Positions 21,154 through 31,700 of a stretch of 54,175 nucleotides of DNA are shown piece after piece. The stretch spans positions 1-54,175 of the forward strand of contig CBFFRQ010000072.1 in assembly GCA_965644315.1 (NCBI GenBank), given 5' to 3'. Positions within the stretch are counted from its first letter, which is position 1. Every line of letters begins with the position of its first letter. The position numbers and the translations under genes were made by a program. A model generated the notes under the pieces. The model saw only the letters and a program-made list of their open reading frames with translations, was not told the DNA's origin and did no database searches. Origin of the DNA: Caecitellus pseudoparvulus (Eukaryota > Bigyra: Bicosoecida).

Positions 21154-24100
21154 ATGAGCAAGGCCAGGTTCGGCAGCTCTGCCTTCCTGGCCTGTGTCCT
21201 CGTTGCCCTGTTGGAAACCGGCGCTCCCTGCTCCACCAGCCCCGGCGGCTGCTCAGATAGCACCTCAGATGACAGCACAGGCCTGCAGGGCTTGCCGTAC
21301 ATTCACCAGGTGTACCGTGAAGACGACCCGTGCCCCGCTGGCTGGGTGCCGGCGCAGACGCACTGCCTTCGTGCAGTGCCCCCCACCCCCGGGTTCACAG
21401 CTGCTGCCGCTGCCGCGGCGTGCGCCGCCCTGCACGCCGATGCATACCCTTTCCCCATTGCTACATCTCAAGACCAGTCGGTGGTGACTGCCTTTGCCGA
21501 CCTGCAGCCCGGACAACGCGCGTGGATCGGGTGCGAGTTCGCAGGCGACATTTCCCTTCCCAACTACGGCAAGTTCTTCCTCGCCGACGGCAGCCCTGGC
21601 AAGGCCACCTTCTGGGATGCCGCCATCGGGCCGATTGACTTTGCCCCTGGTGCCCAGTGCTACCTGCAGGCGCCTGCCGAGGGGGGCAAGTGGGGCTTGG
21701 CGCCGGGCGGTGTGCCAGCGCCGGGCTTTGCCTACGGCGCCGTATGCGCGCTGGCAGCGAGGTCGAAGCACGTGGCGTCTGGCGCCGATGCCTGCGAGGC
21801 TGGCCTGGGCAGGGGGTGGAGGTACCTCAAAGACGCCTCTGACTCCACTGGGCAGTGCTTTGCGGCGCTGCCTGACGAGATGGACGCCAGCCAAGCTGGT
21901 GACGCGTGTGCCGCTGTGGGAGGCACTCTCGCAGGAGTCGGTGACAGCACACAGAACAACAAGCTTCGCCGCCTGGCCTGGCACCCACTGGAGAATGACG
22001 CTACCTTCACGTGGCTGGGCATTAGCCGGTCCACCACGGCTCTCCTGGGGCAGCCTGGTGTGTGTGGTTGGTGGGAGGAGCACGGTGACAGTGCAGCTGC
22101 ATTCGGGAACTGGGATCCAGCTGATCCGCACGGCACTACCTGCCTTGCGTCCCCCCTTCGCGCACGCATGATGCCAGACGGGACGTGGTCTCCAGCTTCC
22201 GACCTCACGTTGAATGGCCGGGCAGCTTGCCAGCTGAACGTCCTGGGTGACTTTCAGACGATGCTGAACTCCAACCCGCTGGGCCAGGCGGCGTTTGTGC
22301 CCCCCCGCCAAGCCGGTCCCCACGTCCTGGCCTCTGCTCCTGGCTCGTTGCTTGGTGGCTTGTTTGGCTCTACCATGTGCTCCCTGCAGGCCCTCAGCGG
22401 TGCCAAGATGCTGTTCTTTGTGCTCACTGCCCGCGACGGACAGGGCTGGGCACCAGGCTGGGAGGCGGAGGTAATCGACGGCTCGGGAGGGCGGACGACC
22501 CTGCAGCACCCCAAACACGGGTACTCGACGCAGCAGTTCAAGTGCTTTCGCCTGAGTATTTTTAACTGCCCTCGTCTCGAAGTGAGGGGCGGCTTGCCGG
22601 GGACCGGCGCGAACATTGTGGTGACGGTGTACTTCGCCGACAGCGGCACCAATAACGGGCGGCTCATCGCACACGCCGAGGGGGACGATGCAACAGCATA
22701 CTTTGCTCTCCCTGGCGCAACTGGCTGTGGTGCTTCTCCTGCACCTTCAGCCATGGTCACTCCCAGCGCGTCCCCATCTATCACGCCGAGCAATTCTGGC
22801 ACGCCGTCAGCCTCCACGTCAGCAGCTGTGACTGGCACGCCATCAGCCTCCACGTCAGCAGCTGTGACGGGCACGCCGTCAGCCTCCACGTCAGCAGCTG
22901 TGACGGGCACGCCGTCAGCCTCCACGTCAGCAGCTGTGACGGGCACGCCGTCAGCCTCCACGTCAGCAGCTGTGACGGGCACGCCATCAGCCTCCACGTC
23001 AGCAGCTGTGACGGGCACGCCGTCAGCCTCCACGTCAGCAGCTGTGACGGGCACGCCGTCAGCCTCCACGTCAGCAGCTGTGACGGGCACGCCGTCAGCC
23101 TCCACGTCAGCAGCTGTGACGGGCACGCCGTCAGCCTCCACGTCAGCAGCTGTGACGGGCACGCCGTCAGCCTCCACGTCAGCAGCTGTGACGGGCACGC
23201 CATCAGCCTCCACGTCAGCAGCTGTGACGGGCACGCCGTCAGCCTCCACGTCAGCAGCTGTGACGGGCACGCCGTCAGCCTCCACGTCAGCAGCTGTGAC
23301 GGGCACGCCGTCAGCCTCCACGTCAGCAGCTGTGACGGGCACGCCGTCAGCCTCCACGTCAGCAGCTGTGACGGGCACGCCGTCAGCCTCCACGTCAGCA
23401 GCTGTGACGGGCACGCCGTCAGCCTCCACGTCAGCAGCTGTGACGGGCACACCGTCAGCCTCCACGTCAGCAGCTGTGACGGGCACGCCATCGGCCTCAA
23501 CGTCAGCTGTAGCTACCAACACCCCCTTTCCAGCGTGGCCAGGCGGCCCGACAGCAAGCCCAGGCAGCAGCGCTGCTCCTCCAGGGACGCGTATTGGGCC
23601 ACTTCCAGGAAGATTCACTCCGGCTCCATCTCAAGCACCATCACCAGCCCTAGAGGGTGCGGGGAGCGATGACGGGCGAGACGAGGGTGTGGCAGGGGAC
23701 GACGAGGTGGTGGAGGAGGAGGGGCCTGGGCGGACCCGGACCGGTGGCGGGGATACGGACACATCGTGGGAGATTGGCGTCATTTCCAGCGTCTCCATCA
23801 CGGCATTCCTCATGCTGGCTGTCATGGCCGTGTGCTGCTGCAAGTGCTTCACCAAGCACCCCAAGGTGCGGCCAGCCCCCCTGCGCCGACGCGCCAGCTC
23901 GGCAAGCGATAAGATCGAAGTGTGCACTGACAGCGACTCAGACAAGCCGCCCAAACCCGCACCCGAGCTGCTGCCTCCCTCCACCATTCATGCGGCAGGC
24001 GTCGGCACAAAGTCGACCGAAGCCACGGTGGTGACGCTGGAAGACGCAGGCACCTGGGCACATCGCTCCGACATCACGACCCAGTCTCGCGGCCAAACAC

Positions 24101-24228
24101 TGTCTGACGTGGACGATGGCTGGCTGGAGCAGGCGTACGGTTTCGATTCTGACGATGACCCGTCGCTGCAGTTCACCGACATCATCATTGTGTCGCCAGC
24201 GAGCGCCCGCTCAGGCAAGTCGCAGTAG
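21154..24228 (+). CDS. Type I membrane protein: two C-type-lectin-like domains, mucin-like repeat stalk, cytoplasmic tail
   Basis: About 1,024 residues from ATG 21154, chosen because it opens directly on a signal peptide (MSKARFGSSAFLACVLVALL); the frame is open further upstream but has no ATG. CTLD 1 spans about residues 60-200 (CPAGWVPAQTHCL to YGAVC). CTLD 2 spans about 213-361, with WLGI, GNWDPADPHG, MMPDGTW and RAACQL. A beta-rich module follows to about 535, then 20 Ser/Thr/Pro repeats (549-788), a Pro/Ser region, an acidic stretch, one transmembrane helix (about 878-900, ending in a Cys-rich CCCKC likely to be acylated), and a tail of about 120 residues. Expected to sit at the cell surface with an O-glycosylated stalk presenting the lectin-like domains, perhaps for prey recognition or adhesion; that role is inference. 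Confidence 0.88.
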   Translation: MSKARFGSSAFLACVLVALLETGAPCSTSPGGCSDSTSDDSTGLQGLPYIHQVYREDDPCPAGWVPAQTHCLRAVPPTPGFTAAAAAAACAALHADAYPFPIATSQDQSVVTAFADLQPGQRAWIGCEFAGDISLPNYGKFFLADGSPGKATFWDAAIGPIDFAPGAQCYLQAPAEGGKWGLAPGGVPAPGFAYGAVCALAARSKHVASGADACEAGLGRGWRYLKDASDSTGQCFAALPDEMDASQAGDACAAVGGTLAGVGDSTQNNKLRRLAWHPLENDATFTWLGISRSTTALLGQPGVCGWWEEHGDSAAAFGNWDPADPHGTTCLASPLRARMMPDGTWSPASDLTLNGRAACQLNVLGDFQTMLNSNPLGQAAFVPPRQAGPHVLASAPGSLLGGLFGSTMCSLQALSGAKMLFFVLTARDGQGWAPGWEAEVIDGSGGRTTLQHPKHGYSTQQFKCFRLSIFNCPRLEVRGGLPGTGANIVVTVYFADSGTNNGRLIAHAEGDDATAYFALPGATGCGASPAPSAMVTPSASPSITPSNSGTPSASTSAAVTGTPSASTSAAVTGTPSASTSAAVTGTPSASTSAAVTGTPSASTSAAVTGTPSASTSAAVTGTPSASTSAAVTGTPSASTSAAVTGTPSASTSAAVTGTPSASTSAAVTGTPSASTSAAVTGTPSASTSAAVTGTPSASTSAAVTGTPSASTSAAVTGTPSASTSAAVTGTPSASTSAAVTGTPSASTSAAVTGTPSASTSAAVTGTPSASTSAAVTGTPSASTSAVATNTPFPAWPGGPTASPGSSAAPPGTRIGPLPGRFTPAPSQAPSPALEGAGSDDGRDEGVAGDDEVVEEEGPGRTRTGGGDTDTSWEIGVISSVSITAFLMLAVMAVCCCKCFTKHPKVRPAPLRRRASSASDKIEVCTDSDSDKPPKPAPELLPPSTIHAAGVGTKSTEATVVTLEDAGTWAHRSDITTQSRGQTLSDVDDGWLEQAYGFDSDDDPSLQFTDIIIVSPASARSGKSQ
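22798..23517 (+). repeat. Twenty tandem 36-nt repeats encoding a mucin-like stalk
   Basis: Units of exactly 36 nt encode GTPSASTSAAVT. Nineteen units are perfect in protein sequence; the twentieth (from 23482) is degenerate (GTPSASTSAVAT). At DNA level units differ almost only at one Pro codon wobble (CCG, or CCA in units 2, 6 and 12) and one Thr wobble (unit 19), showing recent homogenisation. The array keeps open frames on the opposite strand as a by-product of its period. Confidence 0.97.
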
Positions 24229-24285
24229 ACGACGCGCCGCGCTTAATTCACTGTCCATGCATTGCGGAACACTGCACACCCGACG

Positions 24286-26724
24286 TCACTGCATGGTGGC
24301 CATGAACTCCCGCACCTCCGCCAGCTCCCGCTGCCGCCTCGCGTCGTCCCACCCGATCGCGTCGCCCATGACACTCACCACTCGCTCAGCACACGCCTCC
24401 ACAGCCTTGGTGTCTGTGAACGCCAGGCGCGTGCGGCGCGCCACAAAGTCTACAGCCTTGCACGCCATCTCCTGCTCCACAGCGAACACGATCTCAGCTT
24501 GCAAGTACGGGTGGCGCGCCACGAGCCGGTGCGTCAACTTGTGGGGACCCTTGTCAGTGACGGCCATCTGAGCCACTTGCAGGGCCCGCGTGCCGTAGTT
24601 GTGCACGAGGTGGGTGGCGACGTCCTTGTCCATGCCAAACGTCTCGCGAAGGGTCACCTGTGTGGGGGGATGGGGGGGTGGCGGTAGGGACATGCGGACG
24701 GGCGGCAGAGAGGCACGGCGCTGGAACGTACCACGATGCGGTCGAACTTCTGGCTGGCGACGATGCCTTGGCGATCGGCACCCAGCAACTGCTTGTTCAG
24801 GGTGTCGCTGGGCTGCACCTTGCTGGCGACGAGGGGGAACTGGCGAGGTCGCGCCGCGACCTCGTCGATGGTGTCCTGGGCCATGGCACGGTAGGTGGTC
24901 CACTTGCCGCCCAAAATGCTGACCAGGCCCGAGTCAGACACCTCCACGCAGTGACTCCGCACGAAGTTGCTGGTGTTGCTGCCCTCCCCTGCGCCCTGCC
25001 GCGCCGCCGTCGCAGCTGCCGAGGCATCCTCCCCCGCCTCCGTCGCTGCCGCCACGGCTGCGCGGATGGAGTCAGTTTCCGCCTTCAGCGTGTCGGACGA
25101 CTTGACCAGGGGGCGCAGACCTGACCAGGTGGCCTTGACATCCCGCCGACTGACGTTTGTGGTCAGGTATCGATTGGCTTCCTTCAGGATGAACGAGACA
25201 TCCTCCTCACTGGCTTCCGGTGTCATGCTCAGCTCGGCAGGGCTGTCAGTGGTGCCGCACAGCGCGTGGCCCTCCCACGGCAGGAAGAACAGCACACGCC
25301 CGTCCTGGGTCTTGGGTACGATGAGTCCCATCTTGTCGGGGCAAAAGTGATCGGCCATCACCACGTGCACGCCAGCTGCCGGCACAATGGCCTCAGCCTG
25401 CGTCACGTCATCCATCAGCCGCACAGCATCGGCGAAGGGCCCTGTGGCATTGACCACCACGCGTGCCTTGACGTTCCACGTGGCGCCAGTGAGTGTGTCT
25501 TCCACCACGGCGCCCGTGATGCGCCCAGCGGAGTCCTTCACCAAATCCCGCAACCCGACGTAGTTCGCAGCAGTGGCGCCAGACTGCGCAGACGTCAACG
25601 CGATCATCAAATTCATGCGTGTGTCATTGTGCATGCCATCGTAGTACACCACAGCTCCTGCCAGCCCCTCAGACTTCAAATTCGGGAACGCGTACAAAGC
25701 CTCTTCCTGTGCAAGGCACACAGGTACTGCGTGAACCACTCTGCAACGCCGCACACCCACATCGCGCCGGGCAGGCAACGCACCTTGGACAGGTACCGAC
25801 TGGCCGGCAGCACACGCTTGGAGCCTGCGATGAGGTCGTACATCTTGGCGCCCAGCCACATGTACGGCAGCTCCAGCCAGGAGTACGTTGGGATCATAAT
25901 TGGCATGGCGTGGGCCATGTACGGCGCAGCGTGCAGCAGGTGAGCCCGCTCAGCCAGCGCCTCCCGCACAAGCTCGAATTGGGAGTAGTCTGGGGCGTGG
26001 ACGTGGATGGCGAGCGTGGCAAGCGTGGTGAATACAAATGCCGCCGGCACTTGAACCACTCACCTAGCTCCGTGAAGGCCTTCTCCAAATACCGCACGCC
26101 GCCGTGGATGAGCTTCGTGCTGCGGCCAGACGTGCCACTGCCCCAATCAGCCTGCTCGATTATGGCCACCGACAGTCCTCGGCTGGCAGCTGTGCAGGGG
26201 GGCAGGCGTGCGAGGTTGCCGGCTCAAACCAGACAAACGGGGACCAGGCCTTCAAGCCAAGCACGCACCCTCCAGAGCGACCCCAGCTCCAACACAGCCA
26301 CCTGTGACGAGCATTGCAAGTGTGACGTGGGGCCCGACCGTGCGCAGTCATGGCACCCGCAGGCACAGGCCCAAGGTGTGCCTACTTGCTCCGTGCGGAA
26401 ATTGCTAAACACGCACCACCCACGACCAGCACGTCATACTGCTCGCCAGACTTCAGCTTCTGGATCTGAGAGCGCCGCGACGGGCATGACCAAGGAATGA
26501 CCGACGTCCCGTCCTTGCACCTGCCAATGGGACAAAGCTGAGGTGTGCGCGGGGCACATTCTGAGGCCGGGCAGCGGGGTGTGCTGCAGCTCTGCGTACT
26601 TGATGGCTGAAGTGGAGTACTCCTGCCCACCCTCGTCAGTGGCCCGGAGAGGAGCGGTCCAGGTCAGTGTGGCTGCAGCCCCTGCCGTGGCGGCAGCGAG
26701 AATGCGAGCTGAAGACCCCAACAT
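24286..26724 (-). CDS. GPD2: Mitochondrial FAD-dependent glycerol-3-phosphate dehydrogenase, seven exons
   Basis: Oxidises glycerol-3-phosphate to dihydroxyacetone phosphate at the mitochondrial inner membrane, passing electrons to ubiquinone. Proposed exons (minus): 26724-26521, 26465-26417, 26301-26269, 26189-26064, 25989-25784, 25706-24732, 24657-24286. All introns are GT-AG, phases agree, and the sum is 1,965 nt (654 residues). The start ATG opens a mitochondrial-type leader (MLGSSARILAAATAG). FAD-binding VLVVGGG continues across the third exon (GAGVALE), then SGTSGRSTKLIHGGVRYL, VVNATGPFAD, RVLFFLPWEG, TWSGLRPLV, GGKWTTYRAMA and a C-terminal RRTRLAF, all in family order. An Ala-rich insertion precedes the GGKWTTYR segment. 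No EF-hand is seen. The gene is divergent from AATF, 333 bp away. The exon 1 donor is the least certain junction. Confidence 0.93.
26269..26301 (-). other. GPD2: 33-nt microexon of the glycerol-3-phosphate dehydrogenase
   Basis: Flanked by CACAG upstream and GTGCGTGC downstream on the minus strand. It encodes most of the glycine-rich FAD-binding loop (CVGAGVALE), which is absent from the neighbouring exons. Its 33 nt fit the phase left by exon 2 (1 nt over) and exon 4 (2 nt short). Confidence 0.85.
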
Positions 26725-27057
26725 GACGGCAGCCTTGGTTGGCAAGTCTGGGGTGCAGCGGAAAAAAGACAGCCCCGGGGCCAAATCGCTCCAAGGTGAA
26801 GCAGGCGAGGGAACTCAAAGAGGCCATGCGTGCATATTCATACGGTTCGCCTTGTGAGTATTGGTCACAGGACTTCTTTGCTGCGTAGGCCGCTTGCATG
26901 CTGGTGAAGCGGCAGCCGCGTTTCGGCAGAGTTTCGTGCCAAGCTTGCTTGAGAACTAATCGCGGTCTGCTCGAACCCGAATTGCACAGGGAATTAGGAA
27001 TCCCAAACCATCATTTGAGTAGCACGTTGCGCACCACTTGGACCACTTCATCACAGC
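26725..27057. promoter_or_regulatory. Bidirectional promoter region
   Basis: A 333-bp gap between divergent starts of the glycerol-3-phosphate dehydrogenase (minus) and AATF (plus). It must hold both promoters and 5' untranslated regions. No clear core motif is recognised. Confidence 0.5.
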
Positions 27058-28698
27058 ATGTCGACCCGGGCCCACCTGGAATCGCTGGCAGATGCCGTGC
27101 TGGGCGGAGGGGAGGAACATGAACATGGCGAGGCAGATGGCACCTCCGCCACGCTACGGGATGTGTCGGGCATGGAGGAGCTGGATGCACATGACATGCG
27201 CAGGGTGGGCAGCATGCGTGGTATGGATCCAGCGCTGCTGCAGGGCAAGTACCGGGGCAAGACCAGCAGTCGTGCGGAAATTGAAGAAGCACAGGGTCGG
27301 CGCCGACGCAGCACCTCCAAGACTGGCGCCAGGGCTGCTGCCAAGCTGGAACAGATGCAAGCAGCAGCTCTAGATCTGGATGCCGCTGGTGCGAGTGACA
27401 GTTCGGATGATGAGGAGCCAGGCAAAGCTGCAGCAGCAGCGGCTGCAGGTGGCGCTAGTCTGGTTGGCGCTGCGTCAGAAGTCACTGACGAGTTGGTGTT
27501 CCTGCAGGGCCAGCAAAAGGCCGCCATGCAGGCCATGAGCCGATCGTCCACCGCCTCCGCAGCGCAGGGCAAGGCTGCCAAGTCACAAGTGGCATTGTCT
27601 GATGCGTTGCTGGAGGGGCGCATTCACCTGCAGAGCGCTTTGGCGGCAGCGGCACGCCTGCCCGTCGCGGGGGCCCTCGGCGGAGCAAGTGCTGCGCAAA
27701 AGCTCATGGAAGCGCACCCAGGCCTGCCAAGTGCTGTGGCCACGGCGCGGGGCGCAGTGGCGGGGCTGCTGGGAGATCTGCTGGAGCTGCAGTCACTGCT
27801 GCTGCCTCGTGTTGGGGTGGTGGCGCAAGCGGTGGCAACGCAGCAGAGCGTGTCACCTGCTGCATTGGAGGGCGCGTCCACAGCAGCAGTGCAGGCAGGT
27901 GAGCCAGACGAGCAGGACGAGGCTGAGAGGCGCCTGTTCCCTGCTGCGTTGCAGGAGTCACTGGCGGAGTCACAGGCCAAGCGCCCCCGGCGTGATGCGT
28001 GCACTCCCCCACCTTCGCACCTTGACGATGCGTGGCGTGTTCTGGATGCATCCTGGAACGCCGCGTCGCCTTTCATGGGGGCGGTGCACAACGCAGCACA
28101 AGAGTCTGCCCAGCTGGGCGGCGGCGCAAAGCGGGGCTCGAAACGCAGCAGATCGGTGCTGCATGCCTCCCTAACGCAGCAGGTGGAGGGAGTCATGTCT
28201 GACCCAGCCCGTGTGGCCAGGCAAGCCCACCCCTCGGAATATGCTCAGGGCCTGCGGGCTCCGCTGTGCATGGCGCAGGCGGCGTCAGGCCTCAACGCAC
28301 CAGAATCAGAGCGGGCCGAAGCCACACAAGCTTGGCGTGAGGCGATCTACGATGATGGTACATTCTACCAGGCCCTGCTGAAGGACTTTGTGGCTGCGGC
28401 AGCCACACCAGCAGCTGGGGCCAAGGCCGGCGGCGAAACGCAGCAGGGCGGCATGGCTCTCACGGCAGGCCGCGGCGACACCGACGTGACTCAGTTGAAG
28501 GCCGGGTACAAGCGCGTAGTACGGGATGTGGACAGGCGCGCCTCCAAGGGGCGCAAGGTGCGGTACAAAGTGCACCCGAAACTGACAGGGTTCATGGCGC
28601 CCGAGCCGTTGGCGCCGAGCCTTGTTCCGGGTGGCGACGGAGAGCGTTTTACCGTGAACACGGATGTCCTTGTTCGGTCCCTCTTCCAGCGCCAGTGA
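27058..28698 (+). CDS. AATF: AATF/Che-1/Bfr2 family nucleolar protein
   Basis: 546 residues from ATG 27058 to TGA. AATF/Bfr2 is part of a small-subunit processome module needed for early 18S rRNA processing in the nucleolus. Family hallmarks are in the C-terminal (TRAUB) region: IYDDGTFYQALLKDF at about residue 430 and DRRASKGRKVRYKVHPKL with GFMAPEP at about 492-517. The N-terminal part has EEHEHGEADG and ASDSSDDEEPG acidic stretches and a basic patch (RRRRSTSKTG), then a Leu-rich helical region (ALLEGRIHLQSAL; GLLGDLLELQSLLLP) matching the AATF-Che1 region. Length is typical. No intron is needed. Confidence 0.93.
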   Translation: MSTRAHLESLADAVLGGGEEHEHGEADGTSATLRDVSGMEELDAHDMRRVGSMRGMDPALLQGKYRGKTSSRAEIEEAQGRRRRSTSKTGARAAAKLEQMQAAALDLDAAGASDSSDDEEPGKAAAAAAAGGASLVGAASEVTDELVFLQGQQKAAMQAMSRSSTASAAQGKAAKSQVALSDALLEGRIHLQSALAAAARLPVAGALGGASAAQKLMEAHPGLPSAVATARGAVAGLLGDLLELQSLLLPRVGVVAQAVATQQSVSPAALEGASTAAVQAGEPDEQDEAERRLFPAALQESLAESQAKRPRRDACTPPPSHLDDAWRVLDASWNAASPFMGAVHNAAQESAQLGGGAKRGSKRSRSVLHASLTQQVEGVMSDPARVARQAHPSEYAQGLRAPLCMAQAASGLNAPESERAEATQAWREAIYDDGTFYQALLKDFVAAAATPAAGAKAGGETQQGGMALTAGRGDTDVTQLKAGYKRVVRDVDRRASKGRKVRYKVHPKLTGFMAPEPLAPSLVPGGDGERFTVNTDVLVRSLFQRQ

Positions 28699-28731
28699 GG
28701 CGCGCACGCCCCCAATGCACGCTCCCTCCCA

Positions 28732-31700
28732 CTACCCATGCAAACCAATTGTGCTGTCCAGCGGCAGCGGAATCCCCTCCGCTTCCATTTGATCCAGCCG
28801 CCCCAACATGCGTGTGCGCCGTGCAGTGGCCTGCTTGTTCAGCGCCAACCCTGCAACTTTGTCCACACCGCCCAGGCGGTCCCAGAAACGCCCCCGCAAG
28901 TCACTCTCCTGTGGCGGTGCGTCCACATCAGGCACGTCGCCCAGCGCAGCCGTTAACGAAGCTCGTGCCGAGTCAGGGCGCACACCCAGCCGGGACAAGC
29001 AAGGCACTCGAAACGCATCACTGCTGCTCGGCGGCACCCGCGCAGATGTCGACCCGTGTGTGAAACTATGCGTTTCAGCATGACCAACATCCCGCACCCC
29101 ACTCCGGCGCAACTGTGCATGCTCGTCCCCTGCCCGCAGTGCCCGGGCTTCTTGCATGGCTTGCTTTGTCTCGGCTGACAGGCCAGCCATGGTGGCCGCC
29201 TGCACGGCGCGGAACTGCCGCGGGCGGCTGGTCGCGGATATTGACCCGGCTCCCCCGCCATGCACCCCGCTCAACGCACCACTGGCCTCGTACTGCGACG
29301 CCGCCTGGCCCAGCTGCCGCCGAGCAGAGTGCACTGTCGTGGCTGCTCCCAGCACCCGCCCCCACCGGTCCTGCAGTGACTCCACCTGCGACCGCAGTGG
29401 GCCCATGGCGCGCTGCGCCGCATCCCCCGCCGCATGTGTGAAGTCCACAGCGAGCTGCTGCCTGTGGTGAGCGGCTTGTGTCAGCGCCTTGAACGCCTGC
29501 ACACGCTGCATGGCGGAAGACAGGGCCTGGGCCGCGTCGCTGTCTGCTGCGTTTCCGGCGGGGGAACTGTGCAGCGCATCAGGCAGGAAACGCCCCCTAC
29601 TGGGCGACTGCGATGGCTTTGGTGAGGATTGCACGAAGTGGCCCCCACGCCTGCGCCGAGTCAGCCCCACTGGGGTAGCGGTATCTGACTGCAGCTGCTG
29701 CGTTGGCGGTGGTGGCGCCATTGTGGCCGAGGGTGACACCACATCCTGCGCGGCACTGTACAGTGACCCCAGCTCCCCGGACCCGGGCCGCCCGGAGCGC
29801 ACTGGCGCCTTGCTCCGCCGTCCTTGCTGATGACGCCTGCCTGAGCGTGGCTTTTGATTTTGAACCCCCTCCTGCCGCGCTGAGGTGACTCCGCTCCCAC
29901 GCGCTGACGCCACGCCTCTTGCTGCCGCAACGGACGGCGGGTCAGCGGCCTCTGCTGCTGACAGGAGGGACTGCTTGTAACTCGCCTCACGTCTGGCGTG
30001 AGCGGCGGCAGCAGCAGCCACGACATCCACTCGTACCTCACCTCCCATGAAGGGGGTTTCAGGCCCGCCCCGCCCGCCAGTGAGAGGAGTGGGGTCACCG
30101 TGGTGCCGCCTCGCTCCTTCGCCGCTTGCACCCCCCGAAGTATGCTGCGTGCTCTGTGCAGTGGATCGCGACGCGAGGGTGAGTGTTCTGCGTGTGGCCG
30201 GAACACTGTCTGTGCCCACCCCCTTGCCCGTCGTGGCTGTTGCCTGACTCCCCGCCAACGCCACAAACCCCGCATTCACCAACGCACCACCAGCACCTCT
30301 GCGTCCCACCGCAGCCGTACCCACCAGGCGCCCTGAGCGGGGACTGCGTTGTGCCAGCACCTCCTCCACCTGCTGCACACTGCCCAGTGGTACAACGTGC
30401 ACAGTTTGCAGGGGGGAGTCCGCCGAAGCTGCTTCGTGCGAGCGTTGAAACTCCAGCCGCGCAGCACCCTCCAGCGCAGAAAACGAGCCAGGGGCAGTCT
30501 TGGTCCACTTCTTTACAATGGAAGATGCCTGCCGGGGTCGTCTGCGACCTGCACCTCGGCGTTTCTTCGATGTCGGCTGCCCAATACTTCGTCGCAGCTT
30601 GGCCAGGCGGCTAGATGGGTCGCTTTGTTGGGCGGCCAGCGGCGCAGCAGAGTGCACTGACTCGCCCGAACTGGAGGAGGTGCGTCCAGATGCTCGGCTG
30701 TCCGGTGCGGCGCCGGGCGGGGTGGCGGTGTGTCGGCCTGGGACCAAAGAAGCCCCAGAGCGGAATTTGCCCCGCAGAGCTACCAAGTCATCGGCTGTCG
30801 TGGAGCCTGCCACGCCCTTGGGGGACTTGACGTGCGTGGAGATGTACTGCCCGGCAGCACTGTCGCCGAATTCTTCCGCGTCCAAATCGCCGTTGCGCCG
30901 GAGCCGCGGCACAAGCGGCAGTGACTCCAATTCGCTCAGCGCGGCCGCGAGCCTAGCCGGGTTCACCTGCTCCCTGTGCCCATCCGACTCCTGAGCACCG
31001 GGGCCCTCCCCCGCCACGAGACCTGCAACGTCGCTGTCAGTCACCGCGGCAATGTGCCGCGCCAGCTGCTCCGCCGTCGGGGTCGCATCCGCTCCCCGCA
31101 CAGCCGATGCATAGGTTGCCAGAGCGCTGGCTGACGGCGACGCCCCAGCCCGCAGCATGTTCCGCATGGCAGACCGTAGAATGTGCTTTGGAACACGCCG
31201 AGCCGCTGCAGAACTCATCGCCGCCGCCCGCCCCACGCGGGCCTGTCGTAGCTTGCGCGAGAGAGCGCTGCGCCGAGTGGTCGCAGCGACGGCATCCTTC
31301 GGCTTGGTTAGCCGATCCAGCACAAGTTCCCGGAGTTCACGGGGCTTCAGCGCCCCAGAGGCTTCTTTTTCGGATGCCTTCAAAGCCTGCAGCACTGCCT
31401 CCGGCAGCGCGGCCTTACCTTGCTTCCCAGCGACCGCCGAGTCCGCAACGGGCAGCGGTCCAATTTCCGCAGGGTTCCCATCGTCTCCTGCTCTCCCGCT
31501 CCGCGCAATGGCCACCTGGTCTGCCAGCCACTCCTCCCCATTCAGCCGCAGCAGTGCTTCTGCCCTGGAAGCCAGTCCCGGTGACAGCTGCAGGGCCGAG
31601 GCTGAGTGCCGTGCCGTGTCGAAGGATACAACGTTGGTGGCTCCTGCCGCAGCAGCTTCGGCCAGCAGACCCTCCAGCTGGGCTCTGCGGGCAGACAGCA

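Noticed and set aside
22254-23618. Long minus-strand frames through the mucin repeat (repeating VTAADVEADGVP)
   Set aside because: They are by-products of a 36-nt period on the opposite strand. They have no start context, signal or domain, whereas the plus frame has a signal peptide, lectin domains and a membrane segment.
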